DNA of 31,303 bases from Acetobacteraceae bacterium. GTDB lineage: Bacteria > Pseudomonadota > Alphaproteobacteria > Acetobacterales > Acetobacteraceae. Positions 15,028 to 23,355 of this stretch are shown piece by piece (the first letter of the stretch is position 1; the number at the start of each line of letters is the position of its first letter). Location of the stretch: NCBI GenBank assembly GCA_003506895.1, contig DNXO01000145.1, positions 1-31,303 of the forward strand. The letters run 5' to 3'. Position numbers and translations under genes: made by a program. Under the pieces are notes generated by a model. It made no database searches. It was not told where the DNA came from and saw only the letters and a program-made list of their open reading frames with translations.

Positions 15028-15999
15028 TCAGTCTCTCCAAAGCGGGTCGATGGCCGGGCGGCCGTCCAGCACTGCGGCGATATTGTCCAACGCCCGGTAG
15101 CCCATTGCGTCACGTGTTTCTTTTGATGCGCTGCCGACATGGGGTGCCAGCACGACGTTCTCCAGCGCGGCAAAACGCAGGTCGAAATCGGGCTCCGAGC
15201 GGAATACGTCCAATCCGGCGGCGAACAGTTTGCCGGAGGTTAGCGCGTCATACAGCGCGTCTTCGTCGATGACCGTGCCGCGTGCCGCGTTCACCAGTAC
15301 GGCGCCATCCGGCAGCAGCGATAGCGCCTGTGCCCCCACCATCTTGTCGGTCGCGGGGCCGCCGGGCGCATGGATCGACAGGAAGTCGCAGTGCGGCAGC
15401 ATCGCGTGTAAATCGGCGAAGTATTCCGCGCCCTGTTCCAGTTCGGGCGGCAAACGAGTGCGGGCGTGATACATGATTTTCATATCGAAGCCGCGCGCCC
15501 GCTGCGCGAACGCCCGCCCGATCCGGCCCATGCCCAGGATGCCGACCCGCTTGCCCGTCACGCGCACCCCCAGCAGGTCGCCCTGGCCGATGCGATAGCG
15601 CCATCCCTTCCGCATGATGCGGTCATACTCGGCGCCTCGCCTGGCCGCCGCGAGCATCAGCATCATGCCGAAATCGGCGGTGCATTCGTCCAGGACGCCG
15701 GGAGTGTTGGTCACGATCAGCCCGCGCGCCTTGGCGGCGGCAACATCGACATGGTCGTAGCCGACGCTGCTGGTCGCACCGACCTTGACGGAGGGTGGAA
15801 GGGCGGCGATGGCCACCGCGTTCAGGGGCAGCGTGTTGGTGAACAGGATTGCCTCGGCCTTGTGTTCAGCCGCTGCCTTGGTGACCTCGTCGACGGTCAT
15901 GTCGCTGGGACCTTCCACCACGACCGCATCGAAGTCAGCCTTGGCGCGGGCGATGACATCGGTGGTCGTCAGGCAGGCAAGGATCAGGCGTCGCTTCAT
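15028..15999 (-). CDS. D-2-hydroxyacid dehydrogenase (glyoxylate/hydroxypyruvate reductase-like), copy 1
   Basis: 323 residues, first gene of the dehydrogenase-dehydrogenase-M81 operon. It has SVGYDHVDVAAAKARGL, the Rossmann motif GILGMGRIGRAFA, Arg in NAARGTVIDE, Glu in FRSEP and His in LAPHVGSA, so all catalytic residues of the D-isomer-specific 2-hydroxyacid dehydrogenases are present. The ATG at 15999 has AGGGGAA nine bases upstream. Just beyond lies a LacI-type palindrome (16013-16026), well placed to block transcription. D-glycerate or a related acid is the likeliest substrate by family; the exact one cannot be told. Confidence 0.92.
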   Translation of the reverse strand: MKRRLILACLTTTDVIARAKADFDAVVVEGPSDMTVDEVTKAAAEHKAEAILFTNTLPLNAVAIAALPPSVKVGATSSVGYDHVDVAAAKARGLIVTNTPGVLDECTADFGMMLMLAAARRGAEYDRIMRKGWRYRIGQGDLLGVRVTGKRVGILGMGRIGRAFAQRARGFDMKIMYHARTRLPPELEQGAEYFADLHAMLPHCDFLSIHAPGGPATDKMVGAQALSLLPDGAVLVNAARGTVIDEDALYDALTSGKLFAAGLDVFRSEPDFDLRFAALENVVLAPHVGSASKETRDAMGYRALDNIAAVLDGRPAIDPLWRD

Positions 16000-16012
16000 C
16001 GTTTCATTCCCC

Positions 16013-16026
16013 TGTTAGCGCTACCA
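16013..16026 (-). promoter_or_regulatory. candidate LacI-family operator
   Basis: TGTTAGCGCTACCA differs in one base from the perfect palindrome TGTTAGCGCTAACA, a form typical of LacI/GalR-family operators with the central CG step. It sits 14-27 bases before the first dehydrogenase start codon, where a repressor would block initiation. No LacI-type regulator is encoded in this window. Confidence 0.5.
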
Positions 16027-16061
16027 ACCTTAGATGCGGGCGGATGGTGACGAAAGGGGCC

Positions 16062-16694
16062 TCAATAAATCGTCGTCCGCAAACGCTCCGGATAGTCCAG
16101 GTCGTATTGTTCTCCCCCGACAGTGCCTCCGGTGATATCGGCCAGGATCGTGCCGGTGCTCGGCAGGGCCTTGCGGCTGATTTGCCTGTCGGGATTCCAA
16201 AGCTCGGACCGCACCAGCGCCTTCGGGCACTGAAAATAGACTCGTTCCGCTTTCACCACGATGACCGTGCGTGGCAGTGTCCCCTTGAAGGGAAACCGTC
16301 CGATCAGGTCCGGCGCCACCGAGATCGATGCGCGTCCGTTCACCCGCAACGTCTCGCCCACACCCGGGATCAGGAACAGCAGGGCCACGCGATCGTCGCG
16401 GATAATGTTGCGCAGGCTATCCACGCGATTATTGCCGCGCCGGTCGGGGATCAGCACGGTCCTTTCGTCCAGCACCTGCACGAACGAACCCGCCGGGTCG
16501 CCTCGCGGGGAGGCGTCCAGACCCTCCGGCCCCGCGGTCGCGATCACCATGAACGGCGAGGCCTCGATCATCGCCCGATAGTGCGGGTGGATGTAGTCGA
16601 TCTCCTTGGCGATCGCGCCGGCGGAGGACTCGCCATACAGCGCGTTCAGCGCCGCCTCGTCCGTTATCAGGCCGTCGCCGGTGATGGCGTCCAT
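16062..16694 (-). CDS. PPOX-class flavoprotein (MSMEG_1061-like)
   Basis: 210 residues with the FMN-binding split-barrel: FMVIATAGPEGLDASPRGD near residues 48-66, TVLIPDRRGNNRVDSLRNI about 80-98, VALLFLIPGVGETLRVNGRA about 105-125 and a C-terminal AERVYFQCPKALVRSELW, the pattern of pyridoxamine-5'-phosphate-oxidase-related flavoproteins of the MSMEG_1061 type. The start is set at the ATG at 16694, after AGGAG with six bases between; longer in-frame starts lack this. It runs in the same direction as the dehydrogenase operon with 62 bases between, and is divergent from the SnoaL-like gene. The substrate is unknown. Confidence 0.85.
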   Translation of the reverse strand: MDAITGDGLITDEAALNALYGESSAGAIAKEIDYIHPHYRAMIEASPFMVIATAGPEGLDASPRGDPAGSFVQVLDERTVLIPDRRGNNRVDSLRNIIRDDRVALLFLIPGVGETLRVNGRASISVAPDLIGRFPFKGTLPRTVIVVKAERVYFQCPKALVRSELWNPDRQISRKALPSTGTILADITGGTVGGEQYDLDYPERLRTTIY

Positions 16695-16767
16695 CGTCCG
16701 CTCCTGTTGCATCGTGGCCGGAGGCGGTATCCTTGCCTGGACAGACAGAACCGACAAGGAGGAACCA

Positions 16768-17157
16768 ATGTCCGACAAGGAAGAAATCCGCGAATTGCTC
16801 GCCCGCTATTGTTTCGCGCTGGATGCCGACAAGTTCGATGAGATGGCGGCGCTGTTTACCCCGGACGGGATTTGGGAAACCGCGTTCGGCTCCGGGACAG
16901 GGCGAGCGGGGATCGTTGCGCAGGCGCAGAGTATCGCGAAGGGGCCTCGGCCGAGGCGGGTGCATCTGACGACCAACATCGTGATCGACCTGGACGGCGA
17001 CACGGCGACCGCCCGATCCAACTGGATGCTGTTCCAGAACACGCCGGCCGGGCCCGCGATCGGGTCAGGCGGTGCGTATTTCGACCGGTTGGTGAAGGTC
17101 GATGGAACGTGGTTCTTCAAGCACCGAACCATCGACCGGTTCATCAAGGCGGATTGA
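16768..17157 (+). CDS. SnoaL/NTF2-like domain protein
   Basis: 129 residues after a strong AAGGAGG five bases before the ATG. The opening IRELLARYCFALDADKFDEMAALF is divided into the first helix and the Asp-containing turn characteristic of SnoaL-like NTF2-fold proteins. VHLTTNIVIDLDGDTATARSNW and a final strand GTWFFKHRTIDRF complete the alpha+beta barrel. These folds serve as small dehydratases, isomerases, ring-hydroxylating beta subunits or ligand binders; nothing here picks one. It is divergent from the PPOX gene with 73 bases between, and convergent with the molybdopterin subunit gene, stops six bases apart. Confidence 0.85.
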   Translation: MSDKEEIRELLARYCFALDADKFDEMAALFTPDGIWETAFGSGTGRAGIVAQAQSIAKGPRPRRVHLTTNIVIDLDGDTATARSNWMLFQNTPAGPAIGSGGAYFDRLVKVDGTWFFKHRTIDRFIKAD

Positions 17158-17163
17158 CGGTCG

Positions 17164-19494
17164 CTAAGCTGCTTTCGCCAAGGCCAGCGCGCGCCATACC
17201 CGCTCCGGCGTCGCTGGCATGTCGATATGCGTCACGCCATCGGCGCTGAGCGCGTCGATGATGGCATTGATCACCGCCGGCGGGCTGCCGACCGCGCCGG
17301 CCTCGCCAGCGCCTTTCACGCCCAGCGGGTTGGAGGCGCAGGGGACTTCGATCAGTTCCACCTCGATGTCGGGGAACTCATTGGCGCGCGGCATCGCGTA
17401 GTCCATGAAGCTGCCGGACAGCAACTGGCCGGAGGACGGGTCGTACACCGTGTGCTCCAGCACCGCCTGACCGAAACCCTGGGCGACGCCGCCGGCCACC
17501 TGTCCGCGCACGATCAGCGGGTTGATCGCCTTGCCCACGTCGTCGGTGACGCTGTAGCGCACCAGTTCGATGACGCCGGTTTCCGGATCCACCTCCACCT
17601 CCGCGATGTGGCAGCCGTTGGGGAAGGTATGCGCGTCGATCGCGGCGATCTCGGCGGCATCAAGCAACGTCGCCGGCTGGCCCGCGGCGGCCTTCTTTCG
17701 CTGCGTCGCCGCCAATGTAACGATATCGATCCCGCGGTCGGTGCCGACGATGGAGAATGTTCCGTCAGCAAAGGCGATGTCGGCGACGGCGGCTTCCAGT
17801 TCGTCGGCTGCCGCCTGCTTGCCCTTGGCGATGACGGATTGGGAGGTCAGCAGGATCGCCTGACCCTCGGAATACAGGCTGCGGGCACCCCCGGTGCCGC
17901 CGCCGACCGGGATCGTGTCGGTGTCGCCCTGACGGATGCGGATCTTGTCGCCGTCGATGCCCAGGTTGTTGGCGGTTAGCTGCACATAGGCCGTCTCGTG
18001 GCCCTGGCCGGTGGACTGGGTGCCGACAAAAACATCGACGAACCCATCGTCGGCGAAACGAATTTCCGCCCGTTCGGTGGGATCGCCGCCGGTCGCCTCC
18101 AGGTAATACGCCAATCCCAGGCCGCGGCGTTTCCCCTTGGCCGCCGCGGCGGCTTTCCGGGCTGGGAAGCCAGCGTAGTCCATGTGTTTCGTAGCGGCGT
18201 CGAGCACGACGCGGAAGTCGCCGCTGTCGTAGCTTTTGCCCACTGGGGTCGAATGCGGCATTGCATCCGGCAGCACCATGTTGCGGCGGCGAAGTTCCAC
18301 GCGATCGATCCCGAGTTCGCGGGCGGCGGCATCGACGAGGCGTTCCACCAGATAGTTGCTCTCGGGACGACCGGCGCCGCGATAGGCATCGACCGGGACG
18401 GTGTTGGTGAAAACGCCGAGGACGTTGGCGTAGATCGCCTTGAAGCCATAAACGCTGGAGAGCACGCCGGTGCCGGCATAGGTCGGGATATAAGGTGCGA
18501 ATGTGGAAAGATACGCGCCCATGTTGGCGATGTTGCGCGTCCGCAGCGCGATGAATTTTCCGTCGGCATCGACCGCCAACTCGCCGAGGGTAACATTGTC
18601 GCGGCCCTGGGTGTCGCACAGGAACGCCTCGCCGCGTTCGGCGGCCCACTTGACCGGACGGCCCAACTTGCGGCTGGCATAGCAGGTCAGGACGTGTTCG
18701 GCGTACAGGAACAGCTTCATGCCGAAGCCGCCGCCGACATCGGGGGTAATAACGCGGAATTTCTCGGGGTCGGTGCCGAACAGCGGGCCGATCAGGTTCT
18801 TCACCAGCCAACCGCCCTGGGTGTTTGCATACAGCGTCCAGCGTCCGGTGGCGGAATCGAAATCCGCCAGCGCGGCGCGGGCCTCTATCGAGTTCACCAC
18901 GATCCGGTTGTTGACGATTTTCAGCTTCGTGACATGCGCGGCCTTGGCGAATTCCGCCTCTGTCGCGATCTTGTCGCCAATCTCCCAGTCGAACGCCAGA
19001 TTGTGCTTGATCTCCGGCCAGACCAGAACGCCGCCCTTGTCCATCGCGGTGGGGAGGTCGGTGATGGAGGGCAGGATGTCATAATCCACCTCGATCGCCT
19101 CCGCCGCATCGCGCGCCTGCTTGATGCTGTCGGCGACGATGAAGGCGACCGGATCGCCGACATGGCGGACGGTGCCCTCGGCCAGGACGGGATGCGGCGG
19201 GGCTGCTTGGGGGGTGCCGTCGCGGTTATTGACCAGGGCGGCGCAGGGCAGGGGGCCGAGGCCGTCGGCCTTCAGGTCGCTGGCGGTGTAAATACCGGCG
19301 ACTCCCGGCAGTTTGGCCGCCGCCGCGGTGTCCAGCCGCGTGATCGTCGCCGCGGCGTGCGGGCTGCGCAGCACCACGCCAAACAGCATGCCAGGCAGCA
19401 CGATATCGTCGGTGTAGCGGCCGGCGCCCTTCAGCAGCCTGGGATCCTCCACACGGCGGACGGGCTGGGCGAGGCCGAACTTCGTGGTTGTCAT
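17164..19494 (-). CDS. xanthine dehydrogenase/CODH family molybdopterin-binding subunit (form II CoxL-like)
   Basis: 776 residues. The aldehyde-oxidase/xanthine-dehydrogenase hammerhead domain comes first (RVEDPRLLKGAGRYTDDI, LPGVAGIYTASDL, VRHVGDPVAFIVAD). The molybdopterin domains follow with DVGGGFGMK, the active-site loop AYRGAGR, which marks form II rather than CO-oxidising form I (AYxCSFR), STGQGHETAYVQL, and KGAGEAGAVGSP containing the catalytic Glu. I chose the ATG at 19494 after GGGGGAAA. The enzyme should hydroxylate an aldehyde or N-heterocycle using Mo-cytosine dinucleotide. Oddly, the iron-sulfur and FAD subunits normally encoded beside it are missing: acetate kinase and a SnoaL-like gene flank it instead. 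The partner subunits must lie elsewhere. Confidence 0.9.
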   Translation of the reverse strand: MTTTKFGLAQPVRRVEDPRLLKGAGRYTDDIVLPGMLFGVVLRSPHAAATITRLDTAAAAKLPGVAGIYTASDLKADGLGPLPCAALVNNRDGTPQAAPPHPVLAEGTVRHVGDPVAFIVADSIKQARDAAEAIEVDYDILPSITDLPTAMDKGGVLVWPEIKHNLAFDWEIGDKIATEAEFAKAAHVTKLKIVNNRIVVNSIEARAALADFDSATGRWTLYANTQGGWLVKNLIGPLFGTDPEKFRVITPDVGGGFGMKLFLYAEHVLTCYASRKLGRPVKWAAERGEAFLCDTQGRDNVTLGELAVDADGKFIALRTRNIANMGAYLSTFAPYIPTYAGTGVLSSVYGFKAIYANVLGVFTNTVPVDAYRGAGRPESNYLVERLVDAAARELGIDRVELRRRNMVLPDAMPHSTPVGKSYDSGDFRVVLDAATKHMDYAGFPARKAAAAAKGKRRGLGLAYYLEATGGDPTERAEIRFADDGFVDVFVGTQSTGQGHETAYVQLTANNLGIDGDKIRIRQGDTDTIPVGGGTGGARSLYSEGQAILLTSQSVIAKGKQAAADELEAAVADIAFADGTFSIVGTDRGIDIVTLAATQRKKAAAGQPATLLDAAEIAAIDAHTFPNGCHIAEVEVDPETGVIELVRYSVTDDVGKAINPLIVRGQVAGGVAQGFGQAVLEHTVYDPSSGQLLSGSFMDYAMPRANEFPDIEVELIEVPCASNPLGVKGAGEAGAVGSPPAVINAIIDALSADGVTHIDMPATPERVWRALALAKAA

Positions 19495-19531
19495 GACTGT
19501 GTTTCCCCCGGGGCTGATGGCGCTGTCCAAG

Positions 19532-19556
19532 TCCAGCATGTACGGTGTCGGCTGGA
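19532..19556. promoter_or_regulatory. inverted repeat in the molybdo-subunit/ackA divergent promoter
   Basis: TCCAGC ... GCTGGA, six pairs separated by 13 bases, sits midway in the 81-base gap between the two divergent starts. It may be an operator or a leader hairpin; no known regulator consensus is recognised. Confidence 0.25.
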
Positions 19557-19575
19557 ACTGCCAAGGGGGGAGGGC

Positions 19576-20733
19576 GTGCCTGACACCAATCGTCGAATTG
19601 TCGTGCTGAACACTGGCTCCTCAAGCCTGAAATTCGCTGCCTATCCCATGATGCCGGAAGCGCCCCCATTGCTGTCCGGTGAAGTGGAAGGGATCGGCAA
19701 CTCAGCGCGATTAAGGATGGGCGGCGAAATCCGTGCCGTGTCAGCGCGCACGCCGCGGGAGGCGATGGAGGCACTGGCCGCGTTGCCCGATGGCCCGTTG
19801 ACCGGTGATATCGCGGCGTTCGGCCATCGGATCGTGCATGGCGGTCCGGATCTGAACCATTCAGTCCTCGTGGACGACGCGTCGCTGGCCGCGATCGAGG
19901 CGGTTTCGCCGCTGGCCCCACTGCACAATCCGCCAGCGTTGGATGTGCTGAAAGGATTGCAAAAGCGGTTTCCTGGCGTGCCGCATGTCGCCTGCTTCGA
20001 CACTGCATTTCATCGTGGGCACCCGGCGGTGGCGGATCGGTTCGCGATCCCGGATTCGCTGTATCAGGAAGGCGTGCGCCGCTACGGCTTCCATGGGCTC
20101 TCCTATAGCTACATCGCCGGGGCGATGAAGACGCAGGCGCCGGAGATCGCGGGTCGTCGCGTGGTCGTCGCCCATCTGGGTTCGGGTGCGTCGATGTGCG
20201 CGATGGTGGATGGGCACAGCGTCGACTCGTCGATGGGATTCACCGCGCTGGACGGGCTGCCGATGGGAACCCGGTCGGGGTCCTTGGACGCGGGCGTCAT
20301 TCTTTGGCTGCAACAGCAGAAGGGCTGGAGCGTCGATCGGGTGGAGGACTTCCTGTACCACGATTGCGGGCTTCAAGGCATGTCCGGCCTTTCAAACGAC
20401 ATCCGCGTACTGTTGGACAGCGATGCACCGCTGGCGAAACTGGCGGTCGAATACTTCGTGTATCACGCAGCGCGCACCGCCGGTGCATTGGCTGTCAGCA
20501 TGGGCGGGATCGACGGAATAGTGTTTACCGCCGGCATCGGGGAGCACAGCGTTCCGATACGGGCGCGGGTCCTTCAGCGGCTGGCCTGGGTTGGGTTTGA
20601 GGTGGACGCGGCGGCGAACGCGGCAGGCAAAGGGCGAATCACCTCGGCAAACAGCCGCCTGTCCGCCTATGTCATCCCCACCGACGAGGAGCGGGTGATC
20701 GCCAGGGAAACATTGTCATCGATCGCTTTCTGA
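19576..20733 (+). CDS. ackA: acetate kinase
   Basis: 385 residues with every ASKHA-fold acetate kinase signature: VVLNTGSSSLKFAAY at the N-terminus, the catalytic-Arg segment FGHRIVHGG, ACFDTAFH, RRYGFHGLSY, the phosphate loop VAHLGSGASMCAM, MGFTALDGLPMGTRSG, and FTAGIGEHS near the C-terminus. It interconverts acetyl phosphate plus ADP and acetate plus ATP in the cytosol. I chose the GTG at 19576 because the conserved NTGSSS begins ten residues later, as in the family, and GGGGAGG lies just before it; the frame stays open far upstream only as an antisense shadow of the neighbouring gene. No phosphotransacetylase or phosphoketolase gene is adjacent, so the acetyl-phosphate source is elsewhere. 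Confidence 0.93.
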   Translation: MPDTNRRIVVLNTGSSSLKFAAYPMMPEAPPLLSGEVEGIGNSARLRMGGEIRAVSARTPREAMEALAALPDGPLTGDIAAFGHRIVHGGPDLNHSVLVDDASLAAIEAVSPLAPLHNPPALDVLKGLQKRFPGVPHVACFDTAFHRGHPAVADRFAIPDSLYQEGVRRYGFHGLSYSYIAGAMKTQAPEIAGRRVVVAHLGSGASMCAMVDGHSVDSSMGFTALDGLPMGTRSGSLDAGVILWLQQQKGWSVDRVEDFLYHDCGLQGMSGLSNDIRVLLDSDAPLAKLAVEYFVYHAARTAGALAVSMGGIDGIVFTAGIGEHSVPIRARVLQRLAWVGFEVDAAANAAGKGRITSANSRLSAYVIPTDEERVIARETLSSIAF

Positions 20734-20842
20734 ACGCACTGTTGCGCCGCCGCGTTCGGTCGGGCAGGGCGGTTTTCCGCATAGCGGGCAGCCCCGCGTT
20801 TGCGGCCGTTTGTCGATAGCGCCTTGCCTAAACCCGGCGATC

Positions 20843-21265
20843 CTACAATTGAACAGGATAGCAGGCGGAAACCTGCAGGGTTATGTGGGGTAGTGGTGGC
20901 GGCAGTCCCGCCCAAAACGGCGAAGTAATCGTAACCATGGCAAAATTATTATAGGTACCCTGGCTGCTGTAGCATTGCGAGGTTTTACTAAGGGTAACAT
21001 CGTTTGAATTGATCGCCCCGGAGACAGTCCAATTGTTCGCCATCTGTACTGCGTAAGACCCAGGGTCGGAGCAAGAACCAAGAGCCATACATCGCGCTGT
21101 CATGGTGGCCGTAACTTGTAAGCCATTTTTTGTCCACCACAGCAGGCCGACATCGATCCCTCCCACCACGAGGGTCAGAAAGATACCCGCGGCGATGGCA
21201 AATTCGAGTGCCACGCTTCCACGGCGTTCCGGGTATAAGTGATGGGCAGATTGTCGCCGGGTCAA
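20843..21265 (-). CDS. TadE-like pseudopilin (second copy)
   Basis: 140 residues. The prepilin motif RRG|SVALEFAIAAGIFLTLVVGGID has Gly before the cleavage point and Glu at +5, as in TadE/TadF pseudopilins, followed by a C-terminal Ser/Thr/Asn-rich ectodomain with two Cys pairs. The best start is the TTG at 21265, which overlaps the upstream TadE stop as TTGA; the frame extends to 21394 without support. TadE and TadF are minor pseudopilins of Flp/Tad pili. No other pilus machinery gene (cpaB-F, tadABC) is in the window. Confidence 0.78.
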   Translation of the reverse strand: MTRRQSAHHLYPERRGSVALEFAIAAGIFLTLVVGGIDVGLLWWTKNGLQVTATMTARCMALGSCSDPGSYAVQMANNWTVSGAINSNDVTLSKTSQCYSSQGTYNNFAMVTITSPFWAGLPPPLPHITLQVSACYPVQL

Positions 21266-21762
21266 TATAGCCTCACCACGGCATTCTCCGTTAGAGTCGT
21301 TTTGGCCAAGGTGCTGTAAAATGGCATGATCGGCGTGTAAATATATGACGCGGTTATGACCAAATAGTTTGCCGGAGACTGACCGGAGGAGCATGTGGTA
21401 CCAGCCGTCCCAGACGTAAGCGAGGCGATCGGTGGGGTGCTGTTGCTCTTGGTGATGCAGTTGAGGCTGGGGCCCGTCACGGTTACCGAAACATTCGGTA
21501 GACTGAGGCTGCTCAACACTTTTGCCTGAACGTCGCTACTGGACACTGGCGATGCGGTGCCGGACACGTTCTGCGCCTGGTTGAACGCATAAGCCGCGCC
21601 ACTGGCCACGCCGGAAGCGAGTTGGATCTGATCCGAAAAAGCAAAAAGAAAGTCGCTCAGTCCCGCGAATATGGTCAATAACATGGGAACCACCAGCGCA
21701 AATTCCAGCGCCGCCACCCCGTTGCGATCACGAAAAAGATTTGGAGGCATCGGGCGTTTCAC
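21262..21762 (-). CDS. TadE-like pseudopilin (first copy)
   Basis: 166 residues. After a short basic leader, RDRNG|VAALEFALVVPMLLTIFAGLSD splits as a prepilin-type cleavage site with Glu at +5 and a membrane helix. The rest is a Ser/Thr-rich ectodomain with two cysteines. The ATG at 21762 overlaps the TadG-like stop as ATGA, so translation is coupled. As a TadE family member it would be processed by a TadV/CpaA-type peptidase and join the Tad pilus or secretion apparatus at the inner membrane. It is similar to but distinct from the next gene. Confidence 0.82.
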   Translation of the reverse strand: MKRPMPPNLFRDRNGVAALEFALVVPMLLTIFAGLSDFLFAFSDQIQLASGVASGAAYAFNQAQNVSGTASPVSSSDVQAKVLSSLSLPNVSVTVTGPSLNCITKSNSTPPIASLTSGTAGTTCSSGQSPANYLVITASYIYTPIMPFYSTLAKTTLTENAVVRLY

Positions 21763-23150
21763 TGGATCAGCCGAGCGATACTAGGGAGATCGTAGGTGGT
21801 TGGTACGCCAAGGCTTGCGCAACCCGCGGCGCCGAAGCTGCTGCTGCCGGCAAACGTCACGGATTGAGCAACGGAGATCAGGCAATCGGATGCAGCACTG
21901 GTGTTGCCGGTAATGGTGATCGAACCGTTCGGCATGTAGATCGCGCCAGCCAGGTTCTGGTTGGAGTCTCCGCTGAATGACACTCCGCTTTCGTCCGATT
22001 GGGCGCCGAACAAAAGCCCCGCCGTCGGGCCGCTGGTGGGCGCGCTTAAATTAAGTGTTGAATTGCCGGCGGCACTCAGGCCGCCGGTCATGATGAACGT
22101 CACACCTGTTCCGTTTACCGTGCCGTTGCCACTGAAAGAAATGGATCCGGCGACATAATAGATTCCAGGGCTAAGGTTATAGGTATTCGAACCGAAGCTG
22201 AGCGAACTGTACACCATGCCGGCGGGGGCGGGGCCAAAACTCGTGCCGCTTGGCTGTGCGGTTGTCGTACCCCGGACATTCAACAGACTGCCGTAGGCAG
22301 AGGCAAACGGATCCGGTACCTGTGGCATGGATGTCGATTGCTGATCGCACGGGCTCTGCCCGGGAAGGCAGTTTTGAGTATAACTTCCGCTGATGGTACC
22401 GCTGGCAACGATATTTGGCACGCCGACCATCGGCGCTCCATTGAACTGGGTGGACGCGTCGGATCGAAGGTTGCAGCCTGACATTTGGATGTTCGTGTTT
22501 TTGCCGCCACTGATCGTCAGGTTGTCGGTTGTCGTGATACTATTGGAAAAGCCATTCAGCGCCAGGGCGCAGGACTGGTTGCCACTGGCCCGTGCCGAAA
22601 GTTGTGCCGTCGCGGAAGCGGCAACCGTCTGCACCGACGCTGGCAGAAACATATTGGAAAACAGAAGCGAAACGACCCTCTGTGCCGTGACCGCGATCTT
22701 TCCCGGGCTGGTATAAGTGACCGTCGCGGAATAATTCCCATACGTGTCGGTCAGTGTGGTTGTCCCGTTTCCGCCGCGCGCACCAACTGGAAACCCATTG
22801 AGTTCAATGACGTTGGCGGCTGTGGTAATGGCCGAGGAGGAATTGAGTGAAGATGCGAATTTACCGGCGCCAGCCAGTGCCGAGACGTCGGCGACTCTCT
22901 GCAATTCGGCTCGGACGACCGCTCGGTAGCTGATGTCGAATCCAAGTGCCATCACTCCCACCAGAATGGGCAATATCAGGGTCGTTACGGCCGATATCGC
23001 CCCACGCCGGTCGGTTCGGAGCCGGGGGAATTTTTGCTTTTGCTCAAGGCCGGATGACGACGCGGAACGGATTAAACCATTCCCGATGTGGCCCAGGAAT
23101 CGATGGCACGCGGAAGTTCGCGCCGGGTGAAAGGTTCCTGACTTGGACAT
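21759..23150 (-). CDS. TadG-like pilus assembly protein (Tad domain, large Gly/Ser/Thr-rich ectodomain)
   Basis: 463 residues from the ATG at 23150, preceded by AAAGG; in-frame ATG and TTG codons at 23168 and 23174 lack a ribosome site. The Tad domain is clear: RRGAISAVTTLILPILVGV, then FDISYRAVVRAELQRVADVSALAGA, as in TadG. After about residue 100 it becomes Gly/Ser/Thr/Asn-rich, with short strand-like repeats (ISFSGNGTVNGTG, LSAAGNSTLNLS, GSITITGNTS, SVTFAGSSSFG) that look like a right-handed beta-helix. It is probably anchored in the inner membrane with the repeat part in the periplasm or outside. It heads a coupled three-gene unit. Base composition is more AT-rich than that of the neighbours, hinting at foreign origin. 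Confidence 0.82.
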   Translation of the reverse strand: MSKSGTFHPARTSACHRFLGHIGNGLIRSASSSGLEQKQKFPRLRTDRRGAISAVTTLILPILVGVMALGFDISYRAVVRAELQRVADVSALAGAGKFASSLNSSSAITTAANVIELNGFPVGARGGNGTTTLTDTYGNYSATVTYTSPGKIAVTAQRVVSLLFSNMFLPASVQTVAASATAQLSARASGNQSCALALNGFSNSITTTDNLTISGGKNTNIQMSGCNLRSDASTQFNGAPMVGVPNIVASGTISGSYTQNCLPGQSPCDQQSTSMPQVPDPFASAYGSLLNVRGTTTAQPSGTSFGPAPAGMVYSSLSFGSNTYNLSPGIYYVAGSISFSGNGTVNGTGVTFIMTGGLSAAGNSTLNLSAPTSGPTAGLLFGAQSDESGVSFSGDSNQNLAGAIYMPNGSITITGNTSAASDCLISVAQSVTFAGSSSFGAAGCASLGVPTTYDLPSIARLIQ

Positions 23151-23355
23151 GAAAGCCTTTAAGGGCATAGGCAATTCGGCTGTTGGTGCGAAATTGTATC
23201 AGATTTCAGTTAAATGCAAATCAGAAAATTTCACTCCGCTCTTAGGCTTGGCCCAGGTTTAGGATATGTTTAAAAAGTAGTTACAAATATACGGGCCGCC
23301 TGGGATAAGGTATTGTGGGTTCAGCGGCTAAACCCATCCGCTCCAAGAGGACTGT
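23151..23355. promoter_or_regulatory. AT-rich divergent promoter region (tad module / ureohydrolase)
   Basis: The 205 bases between the TadG-like and ureohydrolase starts include a distinctly AT-rich stretch (about 23195-23300), unlike the rest of the window. It should carry promoters for both directions. AGAGGA lies before the ureohydrolase ATG. No clear sigma or operator consensus could be assigned. Confidence 0.4.

Noticed and set aside
17164..19494. Carbon monoxide dehydrogenase large subunit (true CoxL)
   Set aside because: The active-site loop is AYRGAGR (form II), not the AYxCSFR of CO-oxidising enzymes.
17998..19575. A very long open frame on the plus strand antisense to the molybdopterin subunit, running into ackA
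   Set aside because: It has no family resemblance until the acetate kinase start; long antisense frames are expected opposite high-GC coding sequence with strong third-position bias.
20784..20797. GCGGG-CAGC-CCCGC hairpin between ackA and the TadE-like gene
   Set aside because: Only five pairs and no T-run; too weak to list as a terminator.
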